A DNA stretch of 64,000 nt from Corynebacterium mastitidis DSM 44356 (lineage in GTDB: Bacteria > Actinomycetota > Actinomycetes > Mycobacteriales > Mycobacteriaceae): positions 124,001-188,000 of the forward strand of contig NZ_AQXB01000004.1 of the NCBI RefSeq assembly GCF_000375365.1. Reading direction: 5' to 3'. A program made the translations under genes and the position numbers. This document shows, in pieces, positions 33,560-42,142 of the stretch; position 1 is the stretch's first letter, and each line of letters begins with the position of its first letter. The notes under the pieces are model-generated. The model was not told the DNA's origin. It worked only from the letters and a program-made list of their open reading frames with translations, and did not search any database.

Positions 33560-35278
33560 TCAACGCACCTCCTCGGTGGCCTGGGAACGGACGATGTCTC
33601 GGTAGGTCTCCGAGCCTTCCAGCAGCTCGGCGTGGGTGCCCCGCGCCACGATCTCCCCGGCCTCCAGCACCAGGATCTGATCGGCCGTGGCGATCGAGCT
33701 GACGCGCTGGGCCACCACGATCATCGTCGCGCGCCGGGCCAGTGGCTCCAGGGCCGCGCGCAGCCGGGCGTCGGTGGACATGTCCAGGGCGGAGAAGGAG
33801 TCGTCAAAGAGGCACACCCTGGGCTCGGCCACGAGCATGCGGGCGATGGAGAGGCGCTGGCGCTGACCCCCGGAGACGTTGGTGCCGCCCTGGGAGATGG
33901 GCATGTCCAGGTCGCGCACGAAGTCCGCCTGCGCGGTGGACAGCGCCGCCCACATCTGTTCCTCGGTGGCCTCGGGGTTGCCCATCGCCAGGTTGGAGCG
34001 CACGGTCCCGGAGAACAGGTAGGGCTTCTGGGGTACCATGCTGGTGCGCCGCACGATCTCCGGGCCCGCCATCTCGCGCACGTCCACGCCGTCGAGCAGC
34101 ACCCGGCCCTCGGTGGCGGTGTAGAGGCGCGGGATCAGCCCCAGCAGCGTGGTCTTGCCGGAGCCGGTGGCCCCGATCACGGCGGTGACCTGGCCGGGGC
34201 GGGCGGTGAAGGAAACGTCGCGCAGCACGGGGGCCTCGGCGCCGGGGTAGGAGAAGGTGACGCGGTCAAACTCCACCACGCCCTCGGCCCTCTCGGGGGT
34301 GCGGGGCGCGGCGGGCTCCGCGATGGAGGGATCGTGCCGCAGCACCTCGGTGATGCGGCCCGCGCACACGAGCGCGCGCGGCAGCATCATGGCCATGAAG
34401 GCGCCCATCATCACGGCGGTGAGGATCTGCATGAGGTACTGCAGGAACGCCGTGAGGGAACCCACCTCCACCGCCCCGGAGTCCACGCGCTGCCCGCCGA
34501 ACCACATCACGGCCCCGGTGGAGAGGTTGAGGATGAGCATGATGATGGGAAAGAGCAGCACGAACAGGTTGCCGATGCGCACTGAGAGGTCGGTGAGCTC
34601 GGCGTTGGCCCGATCGAAGCGAGCCTCCTCGTGCTCCTCGCGGCCAAAGGCGCGCACCACCCGGATGCCGGTGATCTGCTCGCGCAGCACGCCGTTGATG
34701 GCGTCGATCTTCTGCTGCTGCCCGGTGAACAGGGGGATCAGGCGCGCGATGAGCAGCCCCACGGCGGCGAACAGCACGATCACGCTGGCCACCACCAGCC
34801 AGGACAGGCCGGGGTCCTCGCGCACCGCCATGACGATGCCGCCGATCATCATGATGGGGGCCGGGGCCATGAAGTTGAGCATCATCATGTACGTCATCTG
34901 CACCTGCTGGACGTCGTTGGTGCCGCGCGTGATGAGCGTGGCGGAGCCGAACCTCGCGGCGTCCTCGGCGGAGAAGCGCGCCACGCGGGAAAAGACGTCC
35001 TCGCGGATGTCCCTGCCGGTGGCCATGGAGGTGCGCGCGCCGAACCACACGGCCACGCAGGCGGAGAGGACCTGCACGAGGGCCACGCCCAGCATGATGC
35101 CGCCCACCCGCCAGATGAGGTCCACGTCCCCGCGCGCAACGCCCTCGTCGATGATCCGGGCGTTGAGGGAGGGCAGGTACAGGGTGGCCAGGGTGGAGAC
35201 CGTTTGGAGGACGAGGATGGCGAGGAGTGCTCCGGCGTAGGGCCGGGCCCGCGAGCCGACGAGGCGTAAGAAGTTCAC
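33560..35278 (-). CDS. ABC exporter half-transporter with degenerate ATPase site
   Basis: A 572-aa six-helix plus ATPase subunit, first gene of a two-gene exporter operon. Walker A GATGSGKTT and signature VSGGQRQ are normal. The catalytic Glu after Walker B is Asp (CLFDDSFSALD), and the switch His is Gln (VVAQRVSSI). Heterodimeric exporters such as TM287/288 concentrate these changes in one subunit, leaving a single active site completed by the partner. Spacing to the partner is 2 nt. An 85-nt gap divides it from the divergent purK promoter. Confidence 0.9.
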   Translation of the reverse strand: MNFLRLVGSRARPYAGALLAILVLQTVSTLATLYLPSLNARIIDEGVARGDVDLIWRVGGIMLGVALVQVLSACVAVWFGARTSMATGRDIREDVFSRVARFSAEDAARFGSATLITRGTNDVQQVQMTYMMMLNFMAPAPIMMIGGIVMAVREDPGLSWLVVASVIVLFAAVGLLIARLIPLFTGQQQKIDAINGVLREQITGIRVVRAFGREEHEEARFDRANAELTDLSVRIGNLFVLLFPIIMLILNLSTGAVMWFGGQRVDSGAVEVGSLTAFLQYLMQILTAVMMGAFMAMMLPRALVCAGRITEVLRHDPSIAEPAAPRTPERAEGVVEFDRVTFSYPGAEAPVLRDVSFTARPGQVTAVIGATGSGKTTLLGLIPRLYTATEGRVLLDGVDVREMAGPEIVRRTSMVPQKPYLFSGTVRSNLAMGNPEATEEQMWAALSTAQADFVRDLDMPISQGGTNVSGGQRQRLSIARMLVAEPRVCLFDDSFSALDMSTDARLRAALEPLARRATMIVVAQRVSSIATADQILVLEAGEIVARGTHAELLEGSETYRDIVRSQATEEVR

Positions 35279-35350
35279 GCCGCCAGGCTAGCAAGCCCCC
35301 GGGACCGCTCCGGGGCGGGCGATCGAACACGGCGCCCGCCGGGCGGCGAC

Positions 35351-35356
35351 TATAGT
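35351..35356 (+). promoter_or_regulatory. purK promoter -10 (TATAGT), leaderless
   Basis: TATAGT ends 7 nt before the GTG start of purK, with no ribosome binding site between. Confidence 0.5.
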
Positions 35357-35363
35357 AAGCGGC

Positions 35364-36641
35364 GTGAATGACGCATCAGGAAACCCCGCAGCACACGCCC
35401 CCGGCCAGCCCACCGTGGCGGTGATCGGTGACGGCCAACTGGCCCGCATGATGCAGACCGCCGCCATCGAGCTGGGGCAGTCCGTGCGCCTGCTCGCCGG
35501 GGGGCGCGAGGCCTCGGCCGCCCAGGTGGCCGCCGACGTCCTCCTCGGGGACTACCGCGACCTTGAGGACCTCCGGGCCGCCGCCCGGGGGGCCGACGCC
35601 GTGACCTTCGACCACGAGCACGTGCCCGGCGAGCACCTGCGCGCCCTCATCGAGGAGGGAGCGAGCGTGCACCCCGGGCCGCACGCCCTGCTCTTTGCAC
35701 AGGACAAGCTGGAGCAGCGCACCCGCCTGAAGGAGCTGGGCTTCCCAGTGCCGAGGTTCCGCGCGGTGGCCTCCCCGGAGGACGCCCTGGCCTTTTACGA
35801 GGAGGTTCAGGGGCGGGTGTGCCTCAAGGCCTGCCGCGGCGGCTACGACGGCCACGGCGTGTGGTTCCCCGAGGACCGCGAGGGGCTTGCCTCCCTGGTG
35901 GAGGAGCTGCTGGGCCGGGGCGTGGACCTGCTCGCGGAGGAGAAGGTGCTCTTTGACCGCGAACTCTCCGCGATGGTGGCCCGCACCCCCTCCGGCGAGG
36001 TGGCGGCCTGGCCCGTGGTGGAATCGGAGCAGACCGACGGCATCTGCCACCGCGCCATCGCGCCCGCGCCCCGCATGAGCGCCGAGCAGGACCGCGCCCT
36101 GCGGGAGCTGGCGGGGGACATCGCCCGCCGCCTGGACGTCACCGGGGTGCTGGCGGTGGAGCTGTTCGACCGGGGCGGCACCTACTGGGTCAACGAGCTG
36201 GCCATGCGCCCGCACAACACCGGGCACTGGTCCCAGGACGGCTCCGCCACCAGCCAGTTCGAGCAGCACCTGCGCGCGGTGCTGGACCTGCCGCTGGGTG
36301 CCACCACCCCCACCGCGCCGGTGACCGTGATGGTCAACACCCTCGGCGGCCCGGAGGACCCCGCGGAGCCGCTGCCTGACCGCATGGCCCAGGTGTGGCG
36401 GCGCTTCCCGTCCGCCAAGATTCACCTGTACGGCAAGGACTACCGGCCCGGCCGCAAGCTCGGGCACGTCAACCTGTGCGGCGAGGACGTGGCCGCCACC
36501 GTCCGCGAGGCGGACCTCGCCGCGCACTACCTGGTGCACGGCCGTTGGGCCGACGGCTGGGCCGCGCCCGCAGGCAGCGCGGCCCCGGCAGGCACCACCG
36601 GGAATACCGAGACCACCGAGACCACCGAGAGCGCCGACTAA
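35364..36641 (+). CDS. purK: N5-carboxyaminoimidazole ribonucleotide synthase
   Basis: A 425-aa ATP-grasp enzyme of purine synthesis that makes N5-CAIR from AIR, ATP and HCO3-. The N-terminal GDGQLARMM (about 22-30) and the middle CRGGYDGHG loop are PurK signatures, and [11 protein letters not shown] marks the active-site end. The last 40 residues are a Thr/Glu/Ala-rich tail (TTETTES) of low complexity that is not part of the fold. GTG 35364 is a likely leaderless start. purE follows after 28 nt. Confidence 0.95.
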   Translation: MNDASGNPAAHAPGQPTVAVIGDGQLARMMQTAAIELGQSVRLLAGGREASAAQVAADVLLGDYRDLEDLRAAARGADAVTFDHEHVPGEHLRALIEEGASVHPGPHALLFAQDKLEQRTRLKELGFPVPRFRAVASPEDALAFYEEVQGRVCLKACRGGYDGHGVWFPEDREGLASLVEELLGRGVDLLAEEKVLFDRELSAMVARTPSGEVAAWPVVESEQTDGICHRAIAPAPRMSAEQDRALRELAGDIARRLDVTGVLAVELFDRGGTYWVNELAMRPHNTGHWSQDGSATSQFEQHLRAVLDLPLGATTPTAPVTVMVNTLGGPEDPAEPLPDRMAQVWRRFPSAKIHLYGKDYRPGRKLGHVNLCGEDVAATVREADLAAHYLVHGRWADGWAAPAGSAAPAGTTGNTETTETTESAD

Positions 36642-36669
36642 ACCGGCGCAGACGAGAAAGGACCTCCGC

Positions 36670-37170
36670 ATGAATCCCGTTGTTGGCCTCATCATGGGCT
36701 CCGATTCCGACTGGGACACCGTGGCCCCCGCCGCCGAGGTGCTCGCGGAGTTCGGGGTGCCCTTCGAGGTGGGGGTGCTCTCCGCCCACCGCACCCCGGA
36801 GCGCATGCTGGCTTACGCGAAGAACGCCCACACGCAGGGGATCAAGGCGATCATCGCCTGCGCCGGGGGCGCGGCCCACCTCCCCGGCATGGTGGCGGCG
36901 GCCACGCCGCTGCCGGTGATCGGCATCCCGCGCGCCCTCAAGGACCTCGACGGCATGGACTCCCTGCTCTCCATCGTGCAGATGCCCGCGGGCGTGCCCG
37001 TGGCCACCGTCTCCATCGGCGGGGCCAAGAACGCCGGGCTGCTGGCGGTGCGCGTCCTCTCCGCCGGGGACGAGGCCCTGCGCGAGAAGATGGTGGCGTA
37101 TCAGGAGAAGATGGCCGCCGAGGTGGAGCGCAAGGACGCCGCTCTCAAGCGCCGCCTCCTGGGGCAGTAG
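36670..37170 (+). CDS. purE: N5-carboxyaminoimidazole ribonucleotide mutase
   Basis: A 166-aa class I PurE that converts N5-CAIR to CAIR, the step after PurK. SDSDWDT (about 11-17), SAHRTPERM and the GGAAHLPGM loop carry the substrate-binding and catalytic residues. AGAAAGGA precedes the ATG. The purK-purE order matches the pathway order. A YdcF-like gene follows after 5 nt and is likely co-transcribed. Confidence 0.96.
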   Translation: MNPVVGLIMGSDSDWDTVAPAAEVLAEFGVPFEVGVLSAHRTPERMLAYAKNAHTQGIKAIIACAGGAAHLPGMVAAATPLPVIGIPRALKDLDGMDSLLSIVQMPAGVPVATVSIGGAKNAGLLAVRVLSAGDEALREKMVAYQEKMAAEVERKDAALKRRLLGQ

Positions 37171-37175
37171 CACCC

Positions 37176-37640
37176 GTGCCGGTCTTGGTCCTGGGGGCGC
37201 GGCTGCGCGAGGGAACCGTGGGCCCCATGCTGACCGCCCGCCTGGACACGGCGCTGGCCTGCCTGCGGGAGCAGGGGGAGGGCGCCACGGTGGTGGTCAG
37301 CGGGAAGGGGGAGGCCCCCGAGATGGCGCGGTGGCTGATCCGGCGCGGGGTGCCGGAGGCGTCCATCCTGGTGGAGGACCGCGCGGAGTCCACCAACGAG
37401 AACCTGGAAAACGCCCACGCCCTGCTGCCCGGTGCCGGGCGCTGGGTGGTGGTGACCAACGGCTTCCACGCCTGGCGCACGCGCCTGTGGGTGTGGCACC
37501 TGGGGCTGCCCATGACGGTGGTGGCGGCGCCCACCCCCTCGCGGCGCCGCCCGCTCATGTACGCCCGCGAGCTGCTGGCGGTGGGGCACTCCTCGGCGCG
37601 CATCGCCTGGCGCCGGGCCGTGGGGCGGTGGGGTCGCTAG
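37176..37640 (+). CDS. YdcF/SanA-like DUF218 domain protein
   Basis: A 154-aa single-domain DUF218 protein starting at GTG, 5 nt after purE. The strand-loop VLVLGARLREG at the start, VVSGKGE, the conserved EDRAESTNENLENA block (about 67-80) and VVVTNGFHAWRT are family signatures. Many DUF218 proteins carry membrane helices and act on the envelope; this one has none. The activity is unknown. Confidence 0.8.
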   Translation: MPVLVLGARLREGTVGPMLTARLDTALACLREQGEGATVVVSGKGEAPEMARWLIRRGVPEASILVEDRAESTNENLENAHALLPGAGRWVVVTNGFHAWRTRLWVWHLGLPMTVVAAPTPSRRRPLMYARELLAVGHSSARIAWRRAVGRWGR

Positions 37641-37704
37641 GGCCGCGTGCCGACGCCCCGGTGCCCGCGCTCTGAGACCCCGCGCCCCGAGACGCCCCGC
37701 GCCG

Positions 37705-38358
37705 CTAGGCCAGCCGCAGGGAGACTTTTTCCGCCTCCGCGATCTCCGCGAGGCGCTCCGGGGCGGACATCCCGGCCACCACCACGGCGGAGCCGCCCAC
37801 GGCGAGGGGCTCGAGCACGGCGCGGCGGAACCCGGCGAGGTCCGTCCACCCGGTGGACAGCGCCCGGACCCCAGCGGGCAGGCCGCTGGCCGCCGCGAGG
37901 TCCCGTAGCGCCGGGGTGGGGGAGGGGAACTGGTCGCCGTAGAGGCGCACGGTGGGGCCGAAGTCCACGGTGCCCGGGGGCAGCACCCCGCCGGTTTCCA
38001 CCACGCCCCGGCCGAAGGGGTCGTCGGTGACCACCACGAGGTCGCCGCCGTGCTCGGGCGCGCGGTCGGCGGAGCAGAACTCCGCCTCGGCGTCCGGGTC
38101 GTGGGCAAAGGAGTAGTCGATCCCGGCGGCCAGGGCGCCCAGGGCGACGACGCAGGACTGCCACCCGCAGGGCAGGCAGATGCTCACGCGCCCGCCGGGG
38201 GCGAGGTCCAGCTCCTCGTAGAGCATGTTGGCCACCTTGGCCGCCCAGTTATCCAGGGTCTGGGCGGAGAAGTCGAGGCGCGACCGGGTCTGCTCGTCGT
38301 ACACGGTCAGGCGGGGGCGGGCCGGGTCCTCCGTGAGGAGGTGCGCGAGGAGTTCCAT
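37705..38358 (-). CDS. TIGR03089-family protein (truncated acyl-adenylate-synthetase-like)
   Basis: A 217-aa protein that resembles only the N-terminal part of AMP-dependent acyl-CoA synthetases: RLTVYDEQTRSRLDFSAQTL near the start and GRVSICLPCGWQ with ALGALAAGIDY at about 55-80. The ATP-binding and catalytic signatures of full enzymes are absent, so it is unlikely to activate acids alone. This short form is a conserved actinobacterial family located next to lcp genes, not a local truncation. Function unknown. Confidence 0.8.
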   Translation of the reverse strand: MELLAHLLTEDPARPRLTVYDEQTRSRLDFSAQTLDNWAAKVANMLYEELDLAPGGRVSICLPCGWQSCVVALGALAAGIDYSFAHDPDAEAEFCSADRAPEHGGDLVVVTDDPFGRGVVETGGVLPPGTVDFGPTVRLYGDQFPSPTPALRDLAAASGLPAGVRALSTGWTDLAGFRRAVLEPLAVGGSAVVVAGMSAPERLAEIAEAEKVSLRLA

Positions 38359-38407
38359 ACCCGCCGATGGTAGGCCAAAAACCGGCGGCCCCGCCGAGGC
38401 GACGCGG

Positions 38408-40069
38408 CTAGTTGACGCAGCGGGGGCCGTGGCCGCCCGCGTCGATCTTGGGCGCCACCTCGGCGGCGCCGAAGTCGGCCCCCGGCTGGCCCACCGGCTC
38501 CTCCTGGGGCTCCGATTCCTCAGCGGCCGCCGCCGAGGCCGCCGTGGCGGGGGTGGTGGCGTCCTCGCTGGACAGGGCGGCGTCGTCGCGGGGCCCGGAG
38601 TAGTCCTCGGCGGTGACCACGATGAGCGTGCCCGGCTCCAGGGACTCGTTGACGGTAATCGGTAGGTTCCCGAGGCGTCGGGAGAGCTCCTCGGCCGCCG
38701 GGTCCTCGGCGGCGGGGGCCACCACCTGGCTGGTGGAGTACACGCCGGGCATGGCGTTGGTGGTCTCGGCCACGGTGTAGCCGGCCTGCGTGAGCAGCGC
38801 GGACACGGACCCGGCCAGCCCGGAGATGGACCCGGCGTTGAGCACGCTCACGGTGGCGTCGTGCTCCGGCGCAGCGTCAGCGTCGCTGGTCTCGGCGGGG
38901 GGCTGAGGGGCCTCCTCGTGGTCTTTCTTGCCCTCCTTGTCCCCGAGCAGGTTCTTCATGAAGGCGTGCACCTCCGGGGGGTCCACGGTGACGATGGACT
39001 CGCCGTAGTCGCCGGTGCCGTCGATGGAGGTCACGGGGATGGTGTTGAACACCACGTTGCCCCCGGCCAGGTTGGAGAGCTGGGTGGCAAAGCTCATGAT
39101 GTCCATGTTCTCGTCGAGCACCACGGAGCGCTCCACCGCCTGGCTCATGTCGCCCAGGCGCGAGGGGTTGGTGAGCGTCCCGGCGGAGAGCACCTTGTTG
39201 ACCATGGAGGCCATGAAGGCCTGCTGGCGCACCACGCGGTCGAGGTCGCCCCGGGGCAGCCCGTGGCGCTGGCGGACGAAGGCCAGGGCCTGGTGGCCGT
39301 CGAGGGTCTGCTGCCCGGCGTGGAAGTTGGCGCCGGAGAACTCGTCGTCCACGGCCTCGTTGAGGCACACGTCCACGCCCCCCACGGCGTCGGTAAGCAG
39401 CACGAAGCCCAGCAGGCCCACCTCGGCGTAGTGGTCCACCTCGATGCCGGTGAGGTCCGTGACGGCGGAGATCAGCCCCGCGCGCCCGGCCTCGGTGGAC
39501 TGCTTGTCGATGCGCTTCTCGTCCGTCACGCCCCGGGCCTGAAGCTCGTCCTCCTTGCTGTTCTTGTAGCTGCTGAACACGCCGTTGATCTTGAGGTTGC
39601 CGTAGGTCTCGTCGCGGATGTAGGTATCGCGCGGGATGGACACGGCGGTGGCGGAGGTGCCGTCGTTGGGCACCCGGATGAGCATGATCGTGTCCGTGTT
39701 GTATTCGCCGTCGCCCACGCCCGCGCGCAGGGCGTCCAGCTCCGCCCGGCTCAGCGGCTTGCCCTGGGCGTCGGTGCGCGAGTCCGAGCCCACCAGGAGG
39801 ATGTCGGTGGCGCCGTCCGGGGCGGAGCCCTTGGAGGCGTTGCCGCCGAGCTGGAGGTTGCCCGCGGAGGCGAGCTGGGAGCCCAGGCGGCCCACGGAGA
39901 AGTACCCCAGGGCGGAGAGCAGCAGCACCAGGGCGGAGAGCACCGCCAGGACGGTCCGCAGCGGGCGCGGCCCGGCCTGCGCGAGGGAGGCGGCCGCCCG
40001 CGGGGGCGCCTGGATGTGGCGCGAGGGGCGCGGGGCCGAGGCGGGCGGGGGCCAGGAGTGCTTATTCAC
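38408..40069 (-). CDS. lcpA: LytR-CpsA-Psr (LCP) family glycopolymer transferase with LytR_C domain
   Basis: A 553-aa membrane-anchored protein. Residues 1-37 are cytoplasmic, 38-58 form the single membrane helix, about 87-340 the LCP domain (DILLVGSDSRTD with Asp96/Arg98, then SIPRDTYI), and about 405-500 a LytR_C domain, followed by an acidic tail. In corynebacteria LcpA joins arabinogalactan to peptidoglycan. The neighbours rmlD and wbbL make the rhamnose-GlcNAc linker that it would transfer, which supports that role. GTG 40069 is chosen; it is divergent from rmlD. Confidence 0.9.
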   Translation of the reverse strand: MNKHSWPPPASAPRPSRHIQAPPRAAASLAQAGPRPLRTVLAVLSALVLLLSALGYFSVGRLGSQLASAGNLQLGGNASKGSAPDGATDILLVGSDSRTDAQGKPLSRAELDALRAGVGDGEYNTDTIMLIRVPNDGTSATAVSIPRDTYIRDETYGNLKINGVFSSYKNSKEDELQARGVTDEKRIDKQSTEAGRAGLISAVTDLTGIEVDHYAEVGLLGFVLLTDAVGGVDVCLNEAVDDEFSGANFHAGQQTLDGHQALAFVRQRHGLPRGDLDRVVRQQAFMASMVNKVLSAGTLTNPSRLGDMSQAVERSVVLDENMDIMSFATQLSNLAGGNVVFNTIPVTSIDGTGDYGESIVTVDPPEVHAFMKNLLGDKEGKKDHEEAPQPPAETSDADAAPEHDATVSVLNAGSISGLAGSVSALLTQAGYTVAETTNAMPGVYSTSQVVAPAAEDPAAEELSRRLGNLPITVNESLEPGTLIVVTAEDYSGPRDDAALSSEDATTPATAASAAAAEESEPQEEPVGQPGADFGAAEVAPKIDAGGHGPRCVN

Positions 40070-40115
40070 TGTGTCTCATGCTCCAAGGTACTGGGTGGGG
40101 CCGGTACGCAATCGG

Positions 40116-40121
40116 TATAAA
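40116..40121 (+). promoter_or_regulatory. rmlD promoter -10 (TATAAA)
   Basis: TATAAAAT in the lcpA-rmlD divergent region. It gives a leader of about 50 nt with AAGGAG (40163-40168) before the GTG start. Confidence 0.45.
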
Positions 40122-40177
40122 ATCCGGGGCAACTACGTTTCAGATGAGGGAAAACCTACCCCAAGGAGTGTATCGCC

Positions 40178-41047
40178 GTGAAGGTGGTTGTCACAGGCGC
40201 CTCGGGCCAGCTGGGGCGGTGCCTGCGCCTGACCGCGCCCGAGGGGGCGCGCGTCACCTGGTGCGATCGCGGGCTGCTCGACGTCGCGGACGCCGACGCC
40301 GTGGCGCGCACCCCGCTGCTGCGCGGGGCCGAGGTGGTGATCAACGCCGCCGCGATGACCGCCGTGGACGCCGCCGAGGAGCGCGTGGCGGAGGCCGAGG
40401 CGCTCAACGCGCGCGCGCCGGGGGACCTCGCGCTGCGCTGCGCCCGCGAGGGCGCGCACCTGATCCACCTGTCCACCGACTACGTGTTCGGCGGCGCCGA
40501 GGCCGCGCGGGCCCGGCGGCCCCTGCGGTCCGGGGATCCGGTGCGCCCGGAGACGGTGTACGGCCGCACCAAGGTTGAGGGCGAGCGCGCGATCGCCCGG
40601 GTGGCGCGCGAGCAGGAGCGCTGGGGCGCGGCCTACACGGTGGTGCGCACGGCCTGGCTGTTCAGCGGGGAGGTGCTGCCGGGGCACCGGGACTTCGTGA
40701 GCACCATGCTGCGGCTGGCGCGCGAGGGGGTCGATCCGCGCGTGGTGGACGATCAAACCGGCAGCCCCACCTTTGCCATCGACCTCGCCCGGGAGCTGTG
40801 GAACGCGGCGGGGCGGCAGCCGCGCGGCGGCGCGATCCACCTGGCGGGGGCGGGGGCGGCCACCTGGTGCGAGCTGGCGCGCGCCGCCTTCGAGGAGGCC
40901 GGGTGCGACCCCGCCCGGGTCCGCCCGGTGACCTCGGCGGAGTATCTCACCGCGGCGCGCCGCCCGGCGTGGTCGGTGCTGGAGTCGGACCGCCCCCTGC
41001 CCGAGTGGCGCAGCGGGGTGCGCCGCGCGGTGGCGGCTACACTGTGA
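40178..41047 (+). CDS. rmlD: dTDP-4-dehydrorhamnose reductase
   Basis: A 289-aa short-chain-dehydrogenase-fold enzyme, last step of dTDP-L-rhamnose synthesis. The nucleotide-binding loop is TGASGQLG (6-13), STDYVFGG holds the catalytic Thr/Asp, and the Tyr-x3-Lys pair is Tyr128/Lys132. GTG 40178 follows AAGGAG with 9-nt spacing. The rhamnosyltransferase gene that uses the product overlaps its stop by 4 nt; the same pair is adjacent in M. tuberculosis. Confidence 0.92.
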   Translation: MKVVVTGASGQLGRCLRLTAPEGARVTWCDRGLLDVADADAVARTPLLRGAEVVINAAAMTAVDAAEERVAEAEALNARAPGDLALRCAREGAHLIHLSTDYVFGGAEAARARRPLRSGDPVRPETVYGRTKVEGERAIARVAREQERWGAAYTVVRTAWLFSGEVLPGHRDFVSTMLRLAREGVDPRVVDDQTGSPTFAIDLARELWNAAGRQPRGGAIHLAGAGAATWCELARAAFEEAGCDPARVRPVTSAEYLTAARRPAWSVLESDRPLPEWRSGVRRAVAATL

Positions 41048-41961
41048 GCACCATGAAGCCCGCTGCGCCTACCGTGCCCACCGCGTCCCCCCAGGAGTCC
41101 CCGGCCCCCCTCGCGGTGATTACCGTGACCTTTTCCCCCGGGCGGCACCTGCGGGCGCTGCTGGACTCGCTGGGGGAGGCCACGCGGCGCCCCACGCACG
41201 TGGTGCTGGCGGACAACGGCTCCACGGACGGCGCCCCGCAGGCCTGCCGCGCGCCGGGCGTGGAGCTGCTGGATACCGGCGGCAACCTGGGCTACGGGCG
41301 CGCGATCAACGCCGCCGTGCGCCACCTGGCGGCCCGTCGGGATCGCGGGGAGATCGACCCGGAGTTTTTCCTGGTGGTCAACCCGGACGTGGAGTTCACC
41401 CCGGGGGCCATCGACGCCCTGCTGGACTGCGCGCGGCGCCGCCCGGGCGCGGGGGCCGTGGGCCCGCTGATCCGCCAGTCCGACGGCAGCGCCTACCCCT
41501 CGGCGCGCGCGATCCCCTCCCTGCGCACCGGCGTGGGGCACGCCCTGCTGGGGGGCGTGTGGCCGGGGAACCCCTGGACGCGGCGGTACAAGGCGGGGGA
41601 GGAGATGGGCGCGGAGCGGCGGGCCGGCTGGCTGTCCGGCTCGTGCGTGCTGCTGCGCTGGGCGGACTTCGAGGCGATCGGGGGCTTCGACGAGCGCTAC
41701 TTCATGTACATGGAGGACGTGGACCTGGGCGATCGCCTGGCGCGGGCGGGTCGGGACAACGTGCTGTGCCCTAGCGCCGTGATCGAGCACGATCAGGGGC
41801 ACGTGGCGCGCCGCTACTCGGCGGTGACGGTGCCCGCGCATCACGCGAGCGCCTATCGCTTCCTCGCGGACCGGTTGCCGGGGTGGTGGCGGGCCCCGGT
41901 GCGCGCGGCGCTGTGGCTGGGCCTGCGGGTGAGGGCGGGGCTGCTCCGGCTGCGGGGCTGA
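41044..41961 (+). CDS. wbbL: N-acetylglucosaminyl-diphospho-decaprenol L-rhamnosyltransferase
   Basis: A 305-aa GT2-family transferase that adds rhamnose to GlcNAc-PP-decaprenol, the linker of arabinogalactan. VITVTFSPG begins the nucleotide fold, LADNGSTDG and VVNPDVEF give the diphosphate and metal sites, and GGFDERYFMYMEDVDLG is the acceptor/catalytic block shared with mycobacterial WbbL. I start at GTG 41044, which overlaps the rmlD stop (GTGA). ATG 41053 is equally possible and stands 9 nt after a TACACT box. Confidence 0.9.
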   Translation: MSTMKPAAPTVPTASPQESPAPLAVITVTFSPGRHLRALLDSLGEATRRPTHVVLADNGSTDGAPQACRAPGVELLDTGGNLGYGRAINAAVRHLAARRDRGEIDPEFFLVVNPDVEFTPGAIDALLDCARRRPGAGAVGPLIRQSDGSAYPSARAIPSLRTGVGHALLGGVWPGNPWTRRYKAGEEMGAERRAGWLSGSCVLLRWADFEAIGGFDERYFMYMEDVDLGDRLARAGRDNVLCPSAVIEHDQGHVARRYSAVTVPAHHASAYRFLADRLPGWWRAPVRAALWLGLRVRAGLLRLRG

Positions 41962-42092
41962 GGCCTCGCCCGCCTCACGAGGGCGTACCGCGCGGCGGCG
42001 CGTTGTGGGCGCCTTGGGCGTGTCTCACCACGTGGGAGGGGGACGGGGTGGGAGAATGATCCTCGCATATATCCCGCTCGCGTGGGGTGGCC

Positions 42093-42111
42093 ACACGTAA
42101 TTTACACGTAG
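42093..42111. promoter_or_regulatory. 8-3-8 direct repeat upstream of the GDP-mannose pyrophosphorylase gene
   Basis: CACACGTA (42093-42100), ATT, TACACGTA (42104-42111): two nearly identical octamers with an 11-bp period, 32 nt before the start codon. The layout resembles corynebacterial MtrA sites, but the core differs. Confidence 0.4.
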
Positions 42112-42142
42112 TTATCGATAGCAAGGACCGTCAAGTAGCGCT

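Noticed and set aside
36520..36641. The purK C-terminal Thr/Glu tail as evidence of a frameshift
   Set aside because: The frame ends in a normal stop 28 nt before purE and the enzyme core is complete; a low-complexity tail is the simpler explanation.
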